Below the pieces are notes generated by a model. That model was not told where the DNA came from. It ran no database searches and saw only the letters and a program-made list of their open reading frames with translations. A program made the translations under genes and the position numbers. Shown here piece after piece: positions 7,762-16,085 of a stretch of DNA of 20,166 nt (positions within the stretch are counted from its first letter, which is position 1; the number at the start of each line of letters is the position of its first letter). The stretch is from Phormidesmis priestleyi (GTDB lineage Bacteria; Cyanobacteriota; Cyanobacteriia; Phormidesmidales; Phormidesmidaceae): NCBI GenBank assembly GCA_003242115.1, contig QBMP01000014.1, positions 4,213-24,378 of the forward strand. The letters are read 5' to 3'.

Positions 7762-7783
7762 ACTGCGTTAATGAATTGAGACA

Positions 7784-10165
7784 TCAGTCTTGAATGTTAT
7801 CAATCATCCAGCGATCGCCTTCTTTCACCAGCTCATACTGGGCCGTCACCGCTTCATCATAGTCAAACTCGCTCGTAGGTTCAGAGCCCTCAAAAAAAGT
7901 AGCCGTTTCTTGAACCTGCGCCTGCACAGAGAGCCGAGACGCATTGGTCGCATCCGTCGGCTCTACAGAAATCACTTTGAGCGGCCCATGCGTATACTTT
8001 ACGCTCCAGCCATCTGCCTGGGCTCCCTGTAGCTTGCTTTGGACATCGCTCAAGGCTTCACCCATTAACACGGTATCAATTTTATCAGTTTCATAGCGTT
8101 CAGAAAAAGCCGCCGTCTTAGCTTCTAGCCATTGATTGATCGTCGCTTCTGCAATCCCGGTCGCATCACTAGCACTAGGCGAGTTGGTAGCGCTATCAGC
8201 AGGCGTAGTTGCAATTGGCGGCTGATTGATCTCTAGCGAGAGCGGTTCGCCCTGCATCGCAGGCTTGCCGTTGCCGTTGACCAAGCCAAACATCGCCCGG
8301 ACTAGCAAAAGCGCCAGTATCAAACAGCCTAGCCCCGCTAAACCGAGCAGCAGCAGCCGATCCCACTTTACAGAAGAGCCTCTACCAAGCTGGCGACCAA
8401 GCTGGCGACCAAGCTGGCGACGCTGACGGCGATCTCTCAGACCAGAGCCGCTGCCGTCGAGATTTTCACCTCCCCCCGGAGAACTAGGCTGAGTGCGGCT
8501 AGAAGCGGCTACTTCAGGATCATTGCCAGCTCGATTGAGCTGCCCAGCAGGAGACATTTGCGCAATTCTTTCAGCAATGCTGGTGACCCCCATCGCGCCA
8601 GCTAAGCCAGCAAAACCCGTAGAGCGGCGAGGAGGAATGCGATCGCCCAAATCCGGCTGACCCAAAATCGACGAACCGCTATAGTCACCAGAGCCGCCAC
8701 TATTCACAGATGATTCTAAGCTAGGCGATCCAAACGGCGGTTCAATGGTAACGCGATCGCTCCCAACAGCACCCAAACTCGCACTGCCCAAGTTAGGAGG
8801 CGGCGCGATCCAGTTCGTTGGACGGCTGCGACGACTGCTTTGATGATCATCAGGATCGCTCGCCAGCGGTAAATTTTCTAAGTAACTCTGCACAGCGCTG
8901 TCAGCAAAATAATCTTTCAGCGTGGCAGTCGCCTGATCGAGATCTCGAAAAAAGGGAAAGACTTCCTGCTGAAGCCAGTTCTCAGCGTACAGACATAGAC
9001 CGGGCAGCAGATCGGGAGAACTCTGCGAATGTTCGCGGATAAAAGCCAGCGGCTCATACTCCTGCGAGAGTTCCAAAGCGTGGCTTGCTTCTTCAGTTTG
9101 GCCCAGCAGCATCGCACAGACGGCCTGCTCCAAATGCACATCCTGACGACCGCTCAGCCGCAGCAGCATTTGCTTAGCACGGCGAATCAACGCGGGCTGA
9201 TGCTCCGCAAAGCCGCGTGCGAGCAGCGCATACACCGCTAAGTAAGTGCCCACCGCCGAAGGCCGCTGAGCTTCGGCTTCAAACACTTCCTGCTGCTCGG
9301 CGGCGGTCAAATAGCCGCGCAGTTGCTGCACAAACCGCAAAAAGTCGTCTACGCCTAGCCCGGAGAGATCGTCTTCAGCGCCATCAATCCCGCCGCGATC
9401 TTGCAGCATGCCGCGTAAGAGGCCAACGCCCTGCTGACGAGAGGGTTTTTGATCGAGCGATCGCGCCAGCAGCTCCAGACAGCGATAAGGCCGCAGCTTG
9501 TAGAGATCGGCCTGGATTTCGGCTCTCAAAACCGGCAGCAGATCTTCTTTGAGCAGCAGTTCTCGGCCCGTTTCTAGCGATTCAGCCGCATGTTCATAAT
9601 GGTTTTGCTGCCACTCTTCGCGGCCTAGCTCTAAGCAAGCCACTGCTAGCGTCAAGATAATATCCGGCAGAGCAGGCTGTTCTTTGAGCTTTTGACCTTC
9701 AGCCGTGCGAACATCACGCTGTAAGTAGGGTCGGCCCAGCCTGAGCACCAGCTCATATTCGCCCAGCTCTAGCAAAATCAGCAGTGCGCCTACGAGCTGC
9801 TGATTTTCAATCTCAATGGTCGGGATATTGACATCGGTATCACTGGTTTTTTCATGGGTGCCAGCAGCGCTATCAGCCTTTTGAGACGGCGAAATCGGGA
9901 CGCTGCCAACGCCAGTCTGATTGGCTTCTTTAGAAGCCGATAAAGAAGCTGCCAAAAATTCCTGATCGTACTCGCGCCGACGGCTGCTATCACCCAAAAC
10001 CACGTAAGCTGCGTCAATCAACTGGCGGCGGGCATCAATTGCCAGCTCTGAATATTCCCGTCGGGGCACTTGGAGCGTGCGATCGCGGTGCGATTGCTTC
10101 AGTTGATCGGGCGTCGCCTGAATCGGTAATCCTAGAATTCGATAGTAGTCCAGCGGAATTCGCAC
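7784..10165 (-). CDS. ftn2: Cell division protein Ftn2/ZipN (ARC6 family)
   Basis: Central organiser of the cyanobacterial division ring; the family tethers FtsZ to the membrane and contacts other divisome proteins (ARC6 in chloroplasts). The 793-aa protein has a degenerate J-like domain (about 5-70, LDYYRILGLPIQATPDQLKQ), a long helical region (about 115-440), a disordered Ser/Gly/Pro-rich linker, one membrane helix (about 603-627) and the C-terminal IMS (DUF4101) domain (about 670-793, ending DRWMIDNIQD). The J domain has HRD (residues 26-28) where chaperone J proteins have HPD, so DnaK stimulation is unlikely. Directly before the membrane helix, a triplicated LGRQ unit adds positive charge on the presumed cytoplasmic side. 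The start is GTG (10163-10165), with GGGGA about nine bases upstream and no in-frame ATG nearby. Monocistronic; the next gene upstream is divergent (pdhA). Confidence 0.93.
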   Translation of the reverse strand: MRIPLDYYRILGLPIQATPDQLKQSHRDRTLQVPRREYSELAIDARRQLIDAAYVVLGDSSRRREYDQEFLAASLSASKEANQTGVGSVPISPSQKADSAAGTHEKTSDTDVNIPTIEIENQQLVGALLILLELGEYELVLRLGRPYLQRDVRTAEGQKLKEQPALPDIILTLAVACLELGREEWQQNHYEHAAESLETGRELLLKEDLLPVLRAEIQADLYKLRPYRCLELLARSLDQKPSRQQGVGLLRGMLQDRGGIDGAEDDLSGLGVDDFLRFVQQLRGYLTAAEQQEVFEAEAQRPSAVGTYLAVYALLARGFAEHQPALIRRAKQMLLRLSGRQDVHLEQAVCAMLLGQTEEASHALELSQEYEPLAFIREHSQSSPDLLPGLCLYAENWLQQEVFPFFRDLDQATATLKDYFADSAVQSYLENLPLASDPDDHQSSRRSRPTNWIAPPPNLGSASLGAVGSDRVTIEPPFGSPSLESSVNSGGSGDYSGSSILGQPDLGDRIPPRRSTGFAGLAGAMGVTSIAERIAQMSPAGQLNRAGNDPEVAASSRTQPSSPGGGENLDGSGSGLRDRRQRRQLGRQLGRQLGRGSSVKWDRLLLLGLAGLGCLILALLLVRAMFGLVNGNGKPAMQGEPLSLEINQPPIATTPADSATNSPSASDATGIAEATINQWLEAKTAAFSERYETDKIDTVLMGEALSDVQSKLQGAQADGWSVKYTHGPLKVISVEPTDATNASRLSVQAQVQETATFFEGSEPTSEFDYDEAVTAQYELVKEGDRWMIDNIQD
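8384..8419. repeat. Perfect three-copy 12-base repeat inside ftn2
   Basis: ACCAAGCTGGCG is repeated three times without error (8384-8395, 8396-8407, 8408-8419). On the minus strand it encodes three RQLG units just before the membrane helix of Ftn2. Identity at third codon positions implies recent expansion by slippage. Confidence 0.92.
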
Positions 10166-10177
10166 TGTTATGTATCC

Positions 10178-10201
10178 CCAGTCATTAAACCAGTCATTAA
10201 G
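10178..10201. repeat. Two-copy 12-base tandem repeat before ftn2
   Basis: CCAGTCATTAAA (10178-10189) is followed by CCAGTCATTAAG (10190-10201), starting 13 bases upstream of the ftn2 GTG start, so it would lie in the mRNA leader if transcription starts further out. Confidence 0.8.
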
Positions 10202-10282
10202 CCAATCTTTATCGTTAAAAATCGTAGAAATCGCCGCTGCCTTTTGACTAGGCTGTCCTTGTCAAATCAATCTTTTAGAAAG

Positions 10283-10318
10283 ATCTTGCCTTTAATCTTG
10301 CCTTTGATCTTGCCTTTG
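10283..10318. repeat. Three-copy 12-base tandem repeat
   Basis: ATCTTGCCTTTA (10283-10294) is followed by two copies of ATCTTGCCTTTG (10295-10306, 10307-10318). It is located in the ftn2-pdhA spacer. Confidence 0.88.
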
Positions 10319-10469
10319 AAAGCCTCATGAATTCGAGAAGAACACAGCAAGCTTATCAGTCTAATAGAAACAGGGCCGTGCGCATAGCGTTAAACTCAGC
10401 GGCTCATTTGTCAAGCCCTCTTCAAAGCTGAGGGTTAGATCTAGCAGTCGGGTCGCCTTTAAGATCGAT

Positions 10470-10489
10470 CGGGCTCAAGCGGGCTCAAT
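10470..10489. repeat. Two-copy 10-base tandem repeat
   Basis: CGGGCTCAAG (10470-10479) is followed by CGGGCTCAAT (10480-10489), one difference. Confidence 0.7.
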
Positions 10490-10540
10490 TGGCCAAAATC
10501 TTCCTGAACACCTAAATAAATAGTGGTTAAAGATAGCGTC

Positions 10541-10560
10541 GCTCAATCAGGCTCAATCAG
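10541..10560. repeat. Perfect two-copy 10-base tandem repeat
   Basis: GCTCAATCAG is present twice in direct succession, about 220 bases upstream of the pdhA start. It shares GCTCAA with the repeat at 10470-10489. Confidence 0.75.
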
Positions 10561-10588
10561 GTTAAAACTTACACCAAGTCAGCCTTTC

Positions 10589-10625
10589 ATATATTTTCTC
10601 AATATATCTTGTTAGCAAAAACAAG
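10589..10625. promoter_or_regulatory. Two adjacent perfect inverted repeats upstream of pdhA
   Basis: ATATATT (10589-10595) pairs with AATATAT (10601-10607) across five bases. Immediately after, CTTGTT (10608-10613) pairs with AACAAG (10620-10625) across six bases. Two back-to-back dyads about 150-190 bases before the pdhA start could be operator sites or leader hairpins. AT-rich sequence makes chance dyads more likely. Confidence 0.35.
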
Positions 10626-10776
10626 TATCATTAAGCGAAACTTAAGCAATTCTTTAATAGAGCCGATCAATGCAATAGATTGCCTGTTTGGCACTTTTGC
10701 GCGAATAATCAGTAGATATTTAGTCACAAGTCAGTCGAAATTTTCGATAGCTGCTTAGAAACACGGACACAAACCT

Positions 10777-11805
10777 ATGGTTCAGGAACGACCACTGCCA
10801 ACTTTTCAGGCATCTTCGCCGCCCGTCAGCAAAGAGCAGGCACTCACCATCTACGAAGATATGGTGCTCGGTCGCTACTTTGAAGACAAGTGCGCTGAGC
10901 TGTATCAGCGCGGCAAGGTCAAAGGGTTTGTCCACTTATACAACGGTCAAGAAGCGGTTTGCTCTGGTGTGGTCAAAGCCATGCGCTCGGATGACTACGT
11001 GTGCAGTACCTACCGCGACCATGTTCATGCGCTCAGCGCGGGGGTCAGTGCGCGGGCGGTGATGGCTGAGCTGTTTGGCAAAGAAACCGGCTGTAGCAAG
11101 GGCCGAGGCGGCTCGATGCACATGTTTTCTAAAGAGCACAATATGCTGGGCGGCTTTGCCTTTATCGGCGAAGGCATTCCGGTTGCACTAGGGGCCGCTT
11201 TTCAGAGCCGCTATCGACGCGATGCGATGGGCGATGCGAATGCCGATCAGGTCACGGCGTCTTTTTTTGGCGATGGCACCACTAACAATGGTCAGTTCTT
11301 TGAATGTTTGAACATGGCAGCGCTGTGGAAGCTACCGATCCTTTTTGTGGTGGAAAATAACAAGTGGGCAATTGGGATGGCCCATGAACGCGCTGCCTCT
11401 CAGCCCGAAATTTATAAAAAGGCCAGCGTCTTTGGGATGCCCGGTTATGAGGTCGATGGCATGGATGTGATGGCCGTACGCGCTGTTGCCGAAACCGCCA
11501 TTGCCCGCGCCCGCGCTGGAGAGGGGCCGACGTTACTAGAGTGCTTGACCTATCGGTATAGGGGGCATTCGGTCGCTGATCCCGATGAATTGCGATCAGC
11601 CGAAGAGAAGAAGTTTTGGCGCGATCGCGATCCGATCAAACGCTTCGAGGCTTATCTGCTAGAGCAAGCGCTCACCAGTGAAGCCGACCTCAAAGCCGTG
11701 CGCGACAAAATCACCTTCGTCGTCGAAGACGCGCTGACCTTTGCCGAAGAAAGCCCCGATCCCAACCCGGCTGATCTTTACAAATACATTTTTGCTGAAG
11801 ACTAG
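10777..11805 (+). CDS. pdhA: Pyruvate dehydrogenase E1 component, alpha subunit
   Basis: With PdhB forms the thiamine-diphosphate-dependent E1 enzyme that decarboxylates pyruvate and passes the acetyl group to lipoyl-E2, making acetyl-CoA in the cytoplasm. The 342-aa protein has the complete thiamine-diphosphate/metal motif, GDG at 165-167 through NN at 194-195 ([14 protein letters not shown] to VVENN). It also has the loop [14 protein letters not shown] at 260-273, whose serine is the regulatory phosphorylation region in mitochondrial enzymes, although no kinase regulation is implied here. Length and sequence style match the cyanobacterial/chloroplast type. The ATG at 10777 is the first in frame that preserves the N-terminal helix; no strong ribosome site precedes it. 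pdhB follows after 59 bases, so the two are probably cotranscribed. E2 and E3 genes are not in the window. Confidence 0.97.
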   Translation: MVQERPLPTFQASSPPVSKEQALTIYEDMVLGRYFEDKCAELYQRGKVKGFVHLYNGQEAVCSGVVKAMRSDDYVCSTYRDHVHALSAGVSARAVMAELFGKETGCSKGRGGSMHMFSKEHNMLGGFAFIGEGIPVALGAAFQSRYRRDAMGDANADQVTASFFGDGTTNNGQFFECLNMAALWKLPILFVVENNKWAIGMAHERAASQPEIYKKASVFGMPGYEVDGMDVMAVRAVAETAIARARAGEGPTLLECLTYRYRGHSVADPDELRSAEEKKFWRDRDPIKRFEAYLLEQALTSEADLKAVRDKITFVVEDALTFAEESPDPNPADLYKYIFAED

Positions 11806-11864
11806 CCTATCCATCACCCATCCATCATTTGCTATCTAGTTACCATCTATAGAATTTTTTCCAC

Positions 11865-12848
11865 ATGGCACAAACCTTTCTATTCGACGCCCTTCGTGAA
11901 GCAATTGACGAAGAAATGGCCCGTGATCAAACCGTCATGGTGATGGGTGAAGACGTCGGTCAGTACGGCGGCTCGTACAAAGTCACCAAAGACCTGTACG
12001 ACAAATACGGTGAGCTGCGCGTACTCGATACGCCCATCGCCGAAAATAGCTTTACCGGCATGGGCATCGGCGCTGCCATGACCGGCCTGCGCCCGATTAT
12101 CGAAGGCATGAACATGGGGTTCTTGCTATTGGCCTTTAACCAAATTTCTAACAACGCCGGAATGCTGCGCTACACCTCCGGCGGCAACTTCAAAATTCCG
12201 GTCGTCATTCGCGGCCCCGGTGGTGTTGGCTCGCAGCTTGGAGCCGAACATTCTCAGCGCCTAGAAGCTTATTTTCAGGCCGTTCCTGGACTCAAAATCG
12301 TCGCCTGCTCCACGCCTCGCAATGCCAAAGGGCTGCTCAAAGCCGCGATTCGCGATGACAATCCGGTGCTATTTTTTGAGCATGTGCTGCTGTACTTCAA
12401 CAAAGAAGATCTGCCCGATGATGAGTACATTTTGCCGCTCGACAAGGCCGAAATGGTTCGCACCGGCAAAGATGTGACGATTTTGACCTACTCGCGGATG
12501 CGCTATCACGTTATGCAGGCCGTAGCGTCGCTAGAGAAGAAGGGCTATGATCCTGAAGTGATTGATCTGATCTCACTGAAGCCGATTGACTACGACACCA
12601 TTGGCGAATCCATTCGCAAAACGCATCGGGTGATTATTGTCGAAGAATGCATGAGAACGGGCGGCATCGCGGCTGAAATTATTGCTTCTATCAATGATCG
12701 CTTTTTTGATGAACTAGATGGCCCCGTGATTCGGATGTCGTCACAAGATATTCCGACGCCCTATAACAAAGGGCTGGAAAATCTGACAATTGTGCAGCCT
12801 GCGCAGATTGAAGAAACCGTCGAGAAAATTATGCAGAGCCGTCTGTAA
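11865..12848 (+). CDS. pdhB: Pyruvate dehydrogenase E1 component, beta subunit
   Basis: Beta subunit of the heterotetrameric pyruvate dehydrogenase E1, supplying the pyrimidine-side contacts of thiamine diphosphate. The 327-aa protein shows the family landmarks [20 protein letters not shown] near residue 25 (containing the catalytic glutamate), [36 protein letters not shown] around 120, and the C-terminal transketolase domain with [17 protein letters not shown]. It is full length, with nothing missing. It lies 59 bases after pdhA. Downstream, a direct repeat duplicates its last codons and stop, and a hairpin at 12961-12983 may end the transcript before secD. The start ATG (11865) has no clear Shine-Dalgarno site, as for most genes here. 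Confidence 0.97.
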   Translation: MAQTFLFDALREAIDEEMARDQTVMVMGEDVGQYGGSYKVTKDLYDKYGELRVLDTPIAENSFTGMGIGAAMTGLRPIIEGMNMGFLLLAFNQISNNAGMLRYTSGGNFKIPVVIRGPGGVGSQLGAEHSQRLEAYFQAVPGLKIVACSTPRNAKGLLKAAIRDDNPVLFFEHVLLYFNKEDLPDDEYILPLDKAEMVRTGKDVTILTYSRMRYHVMQAVASLEKKGYDPEVIDLISLKPIDYDTIGESIRKTHRVIIVEECMRTGGIAAEIIASINDRFFDELDGPVIRMSSQDIPTPYNKGLENLTIVQPAQIEETVEKIMQSRL

Positions 12849-12875
12849 TATCTGTAGTCGTCTGTAATATCTGTA
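12840..12875. repeat. 17-base direct repeat duplicating the pdhB 3' end
   Basis: CGTCTGTAATATCTGTA occurs at 12840-12856 and again, identically, at 12859-12875 (19-base period). The first copy includes the final Arg-Leu codons and the TAA stop of pdhB; the second is non-coding. This is a tandem duplication of a gene end. Confidence 0.88.
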
Positions 12876-12960
12876 ATAAAGAGCACTTCCGATCAGGCTT
12901 GGACTCAGGCTTTGGTAGATTCTGACTCAAAAATCCAAATCACAATTCATCAATCTTTCT

Positions 12961-12983
12961 GCCTCAGTCGTTACGATTGAGGC
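12961..12983. terminator. Hairpin between pdhB and secD, possible terminator
   Basis: GCCTCAGTCG (12961-12970) pairs with CGATTGAGGC (12974-12983), a 10-base stem with one G-T wobble and a three-base loop. The bases after it (AATTTGGTATT) contain only a weak T run, so termination may be partial. It lies 112 bases after the pdhB stop and 79 before the secD start. Alternatives are an attenuator or an mRNA-stabilising hairpin. Confidence 0.55.
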
Positions 12984-13062
12984 AATTTGGTATTAGGATA
13001 CTTAACTGCACTGGGCTCAACTTGGATGTTTTGGAAATTGTTGACCCAAGTCATTATTAAAA

Positions 13063-14496
13063 ATGGACTCTATGAGTAAGCAACGCTCGATATTAGCCGC
13101 CTTATTGGCGCTTGTGATTGCGGCGGTCGTGATTATTGTGAATGTCGAAACCCAGTTGGGCTTAGATTTGCGGGGTGGGACGCAGCTCACCATGCAGGTA
13201 CAGCCGAATGAGCAAATTACTCAAGTTGGTGAGCGTGAGCTAGCGGCTGTACAAAGAGTGATTGAAAACCGGGTGAATGGCCTTGGCGTTTCAGAAGCGG
13301 TGGTGCAAAGCGTCGGGCAAGATCAGCTCTCGATTCAATTGCCGGGGGTGAGCGATCCCGAACAGGCGGAACGGGTGCTGGGCGGCACGGCGCAGCTAGA
13401 GTTTCGCAGCCAAAAGCCGAGTACTGAAGGTCAGCTCAATGCACTGCAAACGATTAGTCAGCAGCAGCTAGCCGAACAGCAAGCGCTAAAAGGCAGCTCA
13501 GATAAAGCCGCGATCGCGGCTAACCAAACGGCAATAGCTGCCACCCAAAAAGACATTCTGGCTCTCTTTAACGAATCCGAACTCACCGGATCCAAGCTCA
13601 AAGACGCGATCGCTGGCCCGATGGGTGGCCCCGGCGGCGCTTGGGAAGTTAACATCGAATTTACCAAGGAGGGCGGCGATCTCTTCGCTCAGCTCACCCG
13701 CGACGTTGCAGGCACCGGGCGTGGCCTCGGCATTTTCTTAGACAACCAGCTAATCAGCGCTCCGGTCGTAGATGTGCAATGGGCCAAAAACGGCATTACC
13801 GGCGGCAGCGCCAGCATCTCCGGTAGATTTGATGCCGAATCAGCTCGCGATTTAGAAATTCAGCTTCGCGGCGGCTCACTGCCTTTGCCGGTAGAAATTA
13901 TCGAAAACCGGACAGTCGGCGCAACTCTGGGCCGTGACAGCGTACAGCGCAGCCTCTATGCAGGTTTGTTTGGCATCGCGTTAGTGCTGGTATTTATGGG
14001 CGTCTATTACCGCTTGCCCGGTGTCCTTGCCGACGTAGCGCTGGTGGTGTATGCCATTCTCACTTGGGCCGCTTACGATTTGCTCGGGGTGACGCTCACC
14101 CTTCCCGGCATTGCCGGATTTATTTTGAGTATTGGGATGGCCGTCGATGCCAACGTGCTCATTTTTGAACGAACCCGGGAAGAGCTGCGGGCTGGTAAAT
14201 CTCTATATCGCTCCGTTGAATCGGGCTTTTTCCGGGCCTTTTCCAGCATTTTAGACAGTAATGTCACCACGCTAATCGCCTGTGGAGCGCTGTTTTTCTT
14301 GGGTACTGGCTTAGTGCGTGGCTTTGCGCTGACCTTGGCGATTGGGGTCGTGATCAGTATGTTTACAGCCGTTACCTGTACCCGCACCCTGCTGCTTTTC
14401 ACCATTGGATTTCCGCAGTTCCGCAAGCCAAACCTCTTTTGCCCCGGCGTAAACACCTCACCCACAGGGGCAGCGCCGTCTGCCAGTGTTCAGTGA
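13063..14496 (+). CDS. secD: Protein translocase subunit SecD
   Basis: Part of the SecDF complex, which uses the proton gradient to pull exported proteins across the membrane after SecA-driven translocation through SecYEG. The 477-aa protein has an N-terminal membrane helix (about 10-28), the signature GLDLRGGT at 33-40, the periplasmic P1 region with VNGLGVSEAVVQ, and a C-terminal block of five membrane helices starting near 295. The conserved IGMAVDANVLIFER (357-370) carries the aspartate linked to proton movement. A Gln/Ala-rich insertion at about 119-170 lengthens P1. Two candidate starts exist, ATG at 13063 and ATG at 13072, neither with a clear ribosome site. secF follows after 49 bases. 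SecD and SecF are separate genes here, as in most cyanobacteria. Confidence 0.97.
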   Translation: MDSMSKQRSILAALLALVIAAVVIIVNVETQLGLDLRGGTQLTMQVQPNEQITQVGERELAAVQRVIENRVNGLGVSEAVVQSVGQDQLSIQLPGVSDPEQAERVLGGTAQLEFRSQKPSTEGQLNALQTISQQQLAEQQALKGSSDKAAIAANQTAIAATQKDILALFNESELTGSKLKDAIAGPMGGPGGAWEVNIEFTKEGGDLFAQLTRDVAGTGRGLGIFLDNQLISAPVVDVQWAKNGITGGSASISGRFDAESARDLEIQLRGGSLPLPVEIIENRTVGATLGRDSVQRSLYAGLFGIALVLVFMGVYYRLPGVLADVALVVYAILTWAAYDLLGVTLTLPGIAGFILSIGMAVDANVLIFERTREELRAGKSLYRSVESGFFRAFSSILDSNVTTLIACGALFFLGTGLVRGFALTLAIGVVISMFTAVTCTRTLLLFTIGFPQFRKPNLFCPGVNTSPTGAAPSASVQ

Positions 14497-14545
14497 TTGC
14501 CCAGTAATTGCCTTCCTATTGCCTTAGTTCCTATCGATTGCATCC

Positions 14546-15580
14546 ATGAAACTCAACATCATTAAGCAAAGAACCCTGTGGTGGTTCATTTCCGGGGCGA
14601 TCATTCTTGTCGGCGTAGTGTCAATGGCGCTGTCATGGCAGCAGTACGGAGCCCCGATCAGACCGAGCCTTGATTTTATTGGCGGCACCCGCTTACAGCT
14701 TACGCGCGACTGTAGCACGGCGGCAAACTGCACCCAGCCGATTGAAACCTCGACGGTACAAAAGGTGCTGGATGATCAGGGCTTGACCGGCGGCAGCGTT
14801 CAGCTCTTGGGCAGCGATCGCCAGTCTGTGGTAGTGCGTACTCGAAATTTGGATGTAGATCAGCGCGATCAGCTCCAAAAAGGCATTGAAGCCGCCATTG
14901 GCCAAACTGATCCGAATCTGACGCAAAGTGACACCGTTGGGCCAATCCTGGGTAAACAGCTCCTCACAACCGGATTGCTGTCGCTGATTGTCTCCTTCGG
15001 CCTGATTGCCGCTTACTTGAGCCTGCGCTTTCAGCTTGACTATGCGATTTTGGCAATTGTGGCGCTGCTGCACGATTTGCTGGTGACGTTAGGGATTTTT
15101 TCGCTCTTGGGCTGGCTGATTGGCTATGAGGCCGATAGCTTGTTTATTGTGGCGCTGCTGACGATTGTGGGCTTTTCGGTGAATGATACGGTGGTGATTT
15201 ATGACCGCATTCGCGAAACCCTAAAGCTCAATCCCAATCAGCCGATCAATGACGCGGTAGATATCGCCGTGAATGATACGCTAAGCCGTTCAATTAATAC
15301 AACGCTGACAACGGTACTGCCCTTAATAAGCATTGTGCTGTTTGGCGGCGAGTCTTTAAAGTTTTTTGCGTTAGCGCTGATTACCGGCTTTGTAGCGGGT
15401 GTTTATTCGAGTATTTTTATTGCTAGTACGTTGTTGGCTTGGTGGCGTAGCCGCTCGGAAGGCAGTGGCTTTGATGGTGATGATTCAGACGGCGATCGCG
15501 TAACCAACGATGAGGCAATCAATGATCTAAGCGATAATGATTACTCAGAACCGCTCGATTCTATGCCGAATGCACTTTAA
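14546..15580 (+). CDS. secF: Protein translocase subunit SecF
   Basis: Partner of SecD in the proton-driven export motor of the cytoplasmic (and possibly thylakoid) membrane. The 344-aa protein has a first membrane helix at about 11-31, the signature [11 protein letters not shown] at 42-52, a periplasmic domain to about 135, and five further helices. [17 protein letters not shown] (208-224) is the SecF form of the conserved motif in the fourth helix. The C-terminal tail (about 306-340) is strongly acidic (DGDDSDGDR) and should be cytoplasmic. The ATG at 14546 follows a spacer with degenerate ATTGCC-containing repeats. Two bases after its stop begins a six-copy 13-base tandem array that fills the gap to the next gene. 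Confidence 0.97.
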   Translation: MKLNIIKQRTLWWFISGAIILVGVVSMALSWQQYGAPIRPSLDFIGGTRLQLTRDCSTAANCTQPIETSTVQKVLDDQGLTGGSVQLLGSDRQSVVVRTRNLDVDQRDQLQKGIEAAIGQTDPNLTQSDTVGPILGKQLLTTGLLSLIVSFGLIAAYLSLRFQLDYAILAIVALLHDLLVTLGIFSLLGWLIGYEADSLFIVALLTIVGFSVNDTVVIYDRIRETLKLNPNQPINDAVDIAVNDTLSRSINTTLTTVLPLISIVLFGGESLKFFALALITGFVAGVYSSIFIASTLLAWWRSRSEGSGFDGDDSDGDRVTNDEAINDLSDNDYSEPLDSMPNAL

Positions 15581-15581
15581 G

Positions 15582-15659
15582 ATTTTGGCTGAGAATTTTG
15601 GCCGAGAATTGTGATTGAAAATTTTGGCTGAGAATTTTGACTGAAAATTTCGATTGAGC
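15582..15659. repeat. Six-copy 13-base tandem array after secF
   Basis: Six units of exactly 13 bases: ATTTTGGCTGAGA (15582-15594), one-base variant (15595-15607), ATTGTGATTGAAA (15608-15620), ATTTTGGCTGAGA again (15621-15633), ATTTTGACTGAAA (15634-15646) and ATTTCGATTGAGC (15647-15659). Unit types alternate roughly as A, A, B, A, B, B. The array occupies the whole spacer after the secF stop. Confidence 0.93.
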
Positions 15660-16085
15660 AGGTACGAACTTTCTGTGATAGAGCGTAATTTTTTAGATCA
15701 GGCCCAAGCGCTTGAGGCTTTACGACAGGCCATGATGCGCAGTTGGTGGTGGATATGTTTGGGGCTGTGGCTGAGCGTTGGGGCATTGAGCTTATGGTCG
15801 CTACGGGCCGATCTGCAAGAGCTGCGCGAATATTTTACCTGGGCAGCAGTGCGCTACATGCTGGTTTATGGTCGATTAGCGGCAGTTGGCTTAGGGCTGT
15901 GCGTAGGGCTAACAGTGGCATTGTTAATTGCTGAAAGTCGCCATATTCTGTGGGGATTGTCAGGAGAAGAGCGATCGCGCCTTCTCACTCGCCTGAACAA
16001 AATCGATGAGCAAGGCTCCTCTCATCCGCAGTGGACTCTCATTCATCCGGCCAATATCAGCACCGACGCTCAATCTGAAGAATAG
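15654..16085 (+). CDS. Small protein with two membrane segments, unknown function
   Basis: A protein of up to 143 aa with hydrophobic segments at about 31-50 (WWWICLGLWLSVGALSLWSL) and 70-93, a charged stretch between them (LRADLQELREYFTW), and a hydrophilic C-terminus. I do not recognise the family. Start: TTG at 15654 lies within the last unit of the 13-base repeat array. GTG at 15675 is an alternative seven codons later, with AGG 12 bases before it, and may be the true start, since it leaves the repeats untranslated. It is on the same strand as secF with only 73 bases between them, so cotranscription is likely. A role beside SecDF is possible from position only. A terminator-like hairpin follows its stop. 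Confidence 0.7.
   Translation: MSRYELSVIERNFLDQAQALEALRQAMMRSWWWICLGLWLSVGALSLWSLRADLQELREYFTWAAVRYMLVYGRLAAVGLGLCVGLTVALLIAESRHILWGLSGEERSRLLTRLNKIDEQGSSHPQWTLIHPANISTDAQSEE

Larger units (their letters stand above)
7170..7783. other. Gene-free spacer before the DUF3038 cluster and after ftn2
   Basis: 614 bases with no convincing gene on either strand. It must hold the promoter of the minus-strand DUF3038 cluster and the 3' region of ftn2. AT-rich parts (7420-7530) contain the 10-base palindromes AGATTAATCT (7274-7283) and ATCTTAAGAT (7481-7490). Four separate short tandem repeats occur here (7357-7388, 7424-7447, 7563-7618 and 7746-7761). No clear intrinsic terminator for ftn2 and no certain -10/-35 pair could be chosen by eye. 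Confidence 0.7.
10166..10776. other. Divergent spacer between ftn2 and pdhA
   Basis: 611 bases without a credible gene. It must contain the promoters of ftn2 (leftward) and pdhA (rightward). It carries four short tandem repeats (10178-10201, 10283-10318, 10470-10489, 10541-10560) and a pair of adjacent inverted repeats (10589-10625). The 200 bases nearest pdhA are AT-rich. No NtcA-type GTA-N8-TAC site was noticed near pdhA. Confidence 0.7.

Noticed and set aside
9217..9552. 111-aa plus-strand frame
   Set aside because: It lies antisense inside ftn2, is rich in Arg/Ala as a GC-biased shadow, and has no family resemblance.
14073..14465. 130-aa minus-strand frame
   Set aside because: It is antisense to the conserved membrane block of secD, which fully explains the sequence.
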